A DNA stretch of 8,202 bases, taken from the NCBI GenBank assembly GCA_013360825.1, contig JABWAY010000183.1, positions 1 to 8,202 of the forward strand, in the 5' to 3' direction. The notes under the pieces were generated by a model that was given only the letters and a program-made list of their open reading frames with translations, searched no databases and had not been told where the DNA came from. Shown in pieces: positions 7,062 through 8,202 of the stretch. Numbering within the stretch: the first letter of the stretch is position 1; the number at the start of each line of letters is the position of its first letter. Origin of the DNA: Candidatus Brocadiia bacterium. GTDB lineage: Bacteria; Planctomycetota; MHYJ01; WSZJ01. A program made the position numbers and the translations under genes.

Positions 7062-7756
7062 GACGCACGCGGCAGGCCGGCGCGTTCACGCTCGTCGAGG
7101 TCCTGATCACCATCACGATCACGGCCATCATGATCGGCATCCTGTACGGCGTCCTCGTGGCGACGCTGCAGACCCGCCTCAAGCTCGAAACGATGACCCA
7201 GCTCGACGAGGCGGGGCCGGCCTGCCTGAAGACGATCGCCGACGACATCGCGGCCGCGTTCGTGCCGCCGGTCCCGGATGCGCCGCCGGCCGGCGAGGGG
7301 GAGCCCGCTCCACAGACCCCCGCGTACTTCACCGGCGGGGACAAGACGGGCGCGGGGGGCGAGGCGGACGAAATCGACTTCATCTCCTCGCGCGACATCT
7401 GGGACCCGGTCGCGCAGCGCGTCGCGGACTTCGCGGAAATCGGCTATTTCCTCCGGCCCAACCCGGACGACGCCGCCGTCTCGATCCTCGTGCGCCGGGA
7501 GGATCCCTTCGTCGACGACAAGCCCGCCTCCGGGGGAAGCCTGCAGGAGATCTACGACCGGGTGAAATCCCTCTCGTTCGAGTACTACGACGGCGAAAAG
7601 TGGCTGACGACGTGGGGGACCGAGGAGGCGCAGAAGAAGGCGCTTCCCAGGATCGTGAAAATCAAGCTCGTGGTGATTCCGGACGCGGAGAAGGCGAAGG
7701 AGAACGCGACGGACGCGGAGAAGACGTTCGAGCTGATGGTGAGCCCGGTCCGGTAG
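7058..7756 (+). CDS. gspJ: Type II secretion minor pseudopilin GspJ
   Basis: A 232-residue precursor starts at the ATG that overlaps the gspI stop by 4 bases. The leader is MRRTRQAGA, followed by FTLVEVLITITITAIMIGILYGVLV. If Phe10 is +1, Glu14 falls at the required +5, but the -1 residue is Ala9, not the usual Gly. Gly8 is one position too early. The rest fits GspJ: a helix ending near DDIAAAF, a Pro-rich loop (about 69-85), then YFLRPNP, SILVRRED, LSFEYYDGEKW, TTWG, and LPRIVKIKLVVIPD. The order of strands and the YYDG...W...LP motif are typical of the family. GspJ forms the pseudopilus tip with GspI and GspK. An in-frame ATG at 6887 was rejected because it would put a long low-complexity extension before the leader. 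Confidence 0.9.
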   Translation: MRRTRQAGAFTLVEVLITITITAIMIGILYGVLVATLQTRLKLETMTQLDEAGPACLKTIADDIAAAFVPPVPDAPPAGEGEPAPQTPAYFTGGDKTGAGGEADEIDFISSRDIWDPVAQRVADFAEIGYFLRPNPDDAAVSILVRREDPFVDDKPASGGSLQEIYDRVKSLSFEYYDGEKWLTTWGTEEAQKKALPRIVKIKLVVIPDAEKAKENATDAEKTFELMVSPVR

Positions 7757-7807
7757 AAAAGTGCGGATTCGGGGCAATAATCCCGTGCGGGTGGCGTTCC
7801 TGTGCCG

Positions 7808-7830
7808 AGGCCCGGCGGTGTGCCGGGGCT
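7808..7830 (+). promoter_or_regulatory. Stem-loop in the leader of the downstream membrane-protein gene
   Basis: CCCGGC (7811-7816) pairs perfectly with GCCGGG (7822-7827) around a GGTGT loop. After a G-G mismatch two more pairs (7808-7809 with 7829-7830) extend it. No T-run follows, so it is not an intrinsic terminator. It sits 41 bases before the next ATG and could be a leader structure or a transcript end protector. Confidence 0.35.
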
Positions 7831-7858
7831 GCGACGTGGCGACCAAGGGCAAGCGAAC

Positions 7859-7866
7859 AGGGGAGG
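7859..7866 (+). promoter_or_regulatory. Ribosome binding site of the 7872 gene
   Basis: AGGGGAGG ends 5 bases before the ATG at 7872. It is the main reason for choosing this start over in-frame GTG codons further upstream (7761, 7785, 7791). Confidence 0.7.
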
Positions 7867-7871
7867 ATCTC

Positions 7872-8202
7872 ATGCGCTGGATGGCATCGGCGGTTGTGAC
7901 GGCGGCGATGGCGACGGTCTGCGGGGCGACGGAGCCCGGCGGGGAGTACCGCGAGATGCGGGAGCGGATCGAGACGCTGGACCGGGAGCTCGGCCGGGAG
8001 TTGCGCGGGCTGGAGGAGGCCGGGGAGCCCGTGGTCATCGTGACCGCCATGTTGTCCGTGTTCGTCCTTCTTATGCTTGCCCTTCGGTTTCTCGTCATGA
8101 TGGGCATGATGCGCATGGGCATGATGTCCACGTTCCAAACCGAGGATGACCGAACCGGCAGAGAGGAACAGCAAAGCCTTGAAGAAGGCGTGCGTCACGA
8201 GA
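7872..8202 (+). CDS. Small secreted or membrane protein of unknown function (3' partial)
   Basis: I do not recognise this protein. 110 codons are seen and the frame is still open at the window edge. The N-terminus MRWMASAVVTAAMATVCGA reads as a signal peptide with a possible cleavage after Ala19; Cys17 is not in a proper lipobox because Val precedes it. A highly charged helix (about 25-52, repeated Arg and Glu with spaced Leu) could form a coiled coil. A hydrophobic segment (54-75) predicts one membrane helix and runs into a Met-rich motif, MMGMMRMGMM (76-85). A polar Glu/Gln-rich tail follows. With signal cleavage the charged helix would lie in the periplasm and the tail in the cytoplasm. 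Codon use in the last third is less GC-biased than in the gsp genes. It lacks a prepilin leader, so it is not GspK. It may be unrelated to secretion. Confidence 0.65.
   Translation, partial: MRWMASAVVTAAMATVCGATEPGGEYREMRERIETLDRELGRELRGLEEAGEPVVIVTAMLSVFVLLMLALRFLVMMGMMRMGMMSTFQTEDDRTGREEQQSLEEGVRHE

Larger units (their letters stand above)
7757..7871. other. gspJ-downstream intergenic region, possible structured leader
   Basis: This 115-base gap contains a small hairpin (7770-7785, CGGG paired with CCCG around a CAATAA loop, plus one G-T pair) and a stronger one at 7808-7830. An AATAAT at 7776-7781 matches the -10 consensus at five of six bases but has no good -35. The sequence is open in the frame of the downstream gene back past 7761, where a GTG occurs, so an extended N-terminus for that gene is possible but less likely. 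I could not match it to a known riboswitch class or a tRNA. Confidence 0.45.

Noticed and set aside
2446..7756. Reading the cluster as a type IV pilus or competence system
   Set aside because: The gspG calcium-loop segment, the order D-E-F-G-H-I-J and the GspJ motifs point to T2SS. No PilT-like retraction ATPase is in the window.
7757..7871. tRNA or a known riboswitch (c-di-GMP, cobalamin and others considered)
   Set aside because: No cloverleaf is present, and none of the conserved core sequences I know for these classes was found.
7872..8202. Lipoprotein call for the small membrane protein
   Set aside because: Cys17 is preceded by Ala-Thr-Val, with Val at -1 where Gly, Ala or Ser is needed.

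Overview
This window carries most of a type II secretion system (T2SS) operon on the + strand, in a high-GC genome. An outer-membrane secretin, a zinc-motif GspE ATPase and several prepilin-type proteins imply a diderm (Gram-negative type) bacterium. The sequence does not identify the phylum. Strong GC bias at third codon positions would suit Planctomycetota, Myxococcota and several uncultured lineages. No mobile element, CRISPR array, tRNA or rRNA is visible.

Layout. Bases 1-309 hold the 3' end of a gene that begins outside the window and may be a GspC/PilP-like component. It is followed by gspD (349-2442, secretin), gspE (2446-4152, assembly ATPase) and gspF (4163-5389, inner-membrane platform), with gaps of 39, 3 and 10 bases. 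A 136-base gap (5390-5525) contains a GC-rich hairpin and a possible -10 element. The pseudopilin block follows: gspG (5526-5972, major pseudopilin), gspH (6004-6606), gspI (6603-7061, GTG start) and gspJ (7058-7756). gspH/gspI and gspI/gspJ each overlap by 4 bases, which suggests translational coupling. After gspJ comes a 115-base gap with a strong hairpin. A gene for a small, unrecognised membrane protein (7872 to the window end, open at its 3' end) has a good ribosome binding site.

How the genes work together. By family knowledge, GspE hydrolyses ATP at the cytoplasmic face and works through GspF to add GspG subunits to a periplasmic pseudopilus. GspH, GspI and GspJ form its tip, and folded exoproteins leave through the GspD channel. 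GspK, GspL, GspM and the prepilin peptidase (GspO/PilD) are not in the window. GspK would be expected directly after GspJ, but the next gene does not look like a pseudopilin.

The main system is well known, so I do not claim a wholly new one. The points most worth a second look are the unknown Met-rich membrane protein and its structured leader, the apparent lack of GspK, the Ala at -1 of the GspJ cleavage site, the GspI poly-Gly tail whose codons supply the gspJ ribosome binding site, and a calcium-loop-like motif in the secretin domain of GspD.
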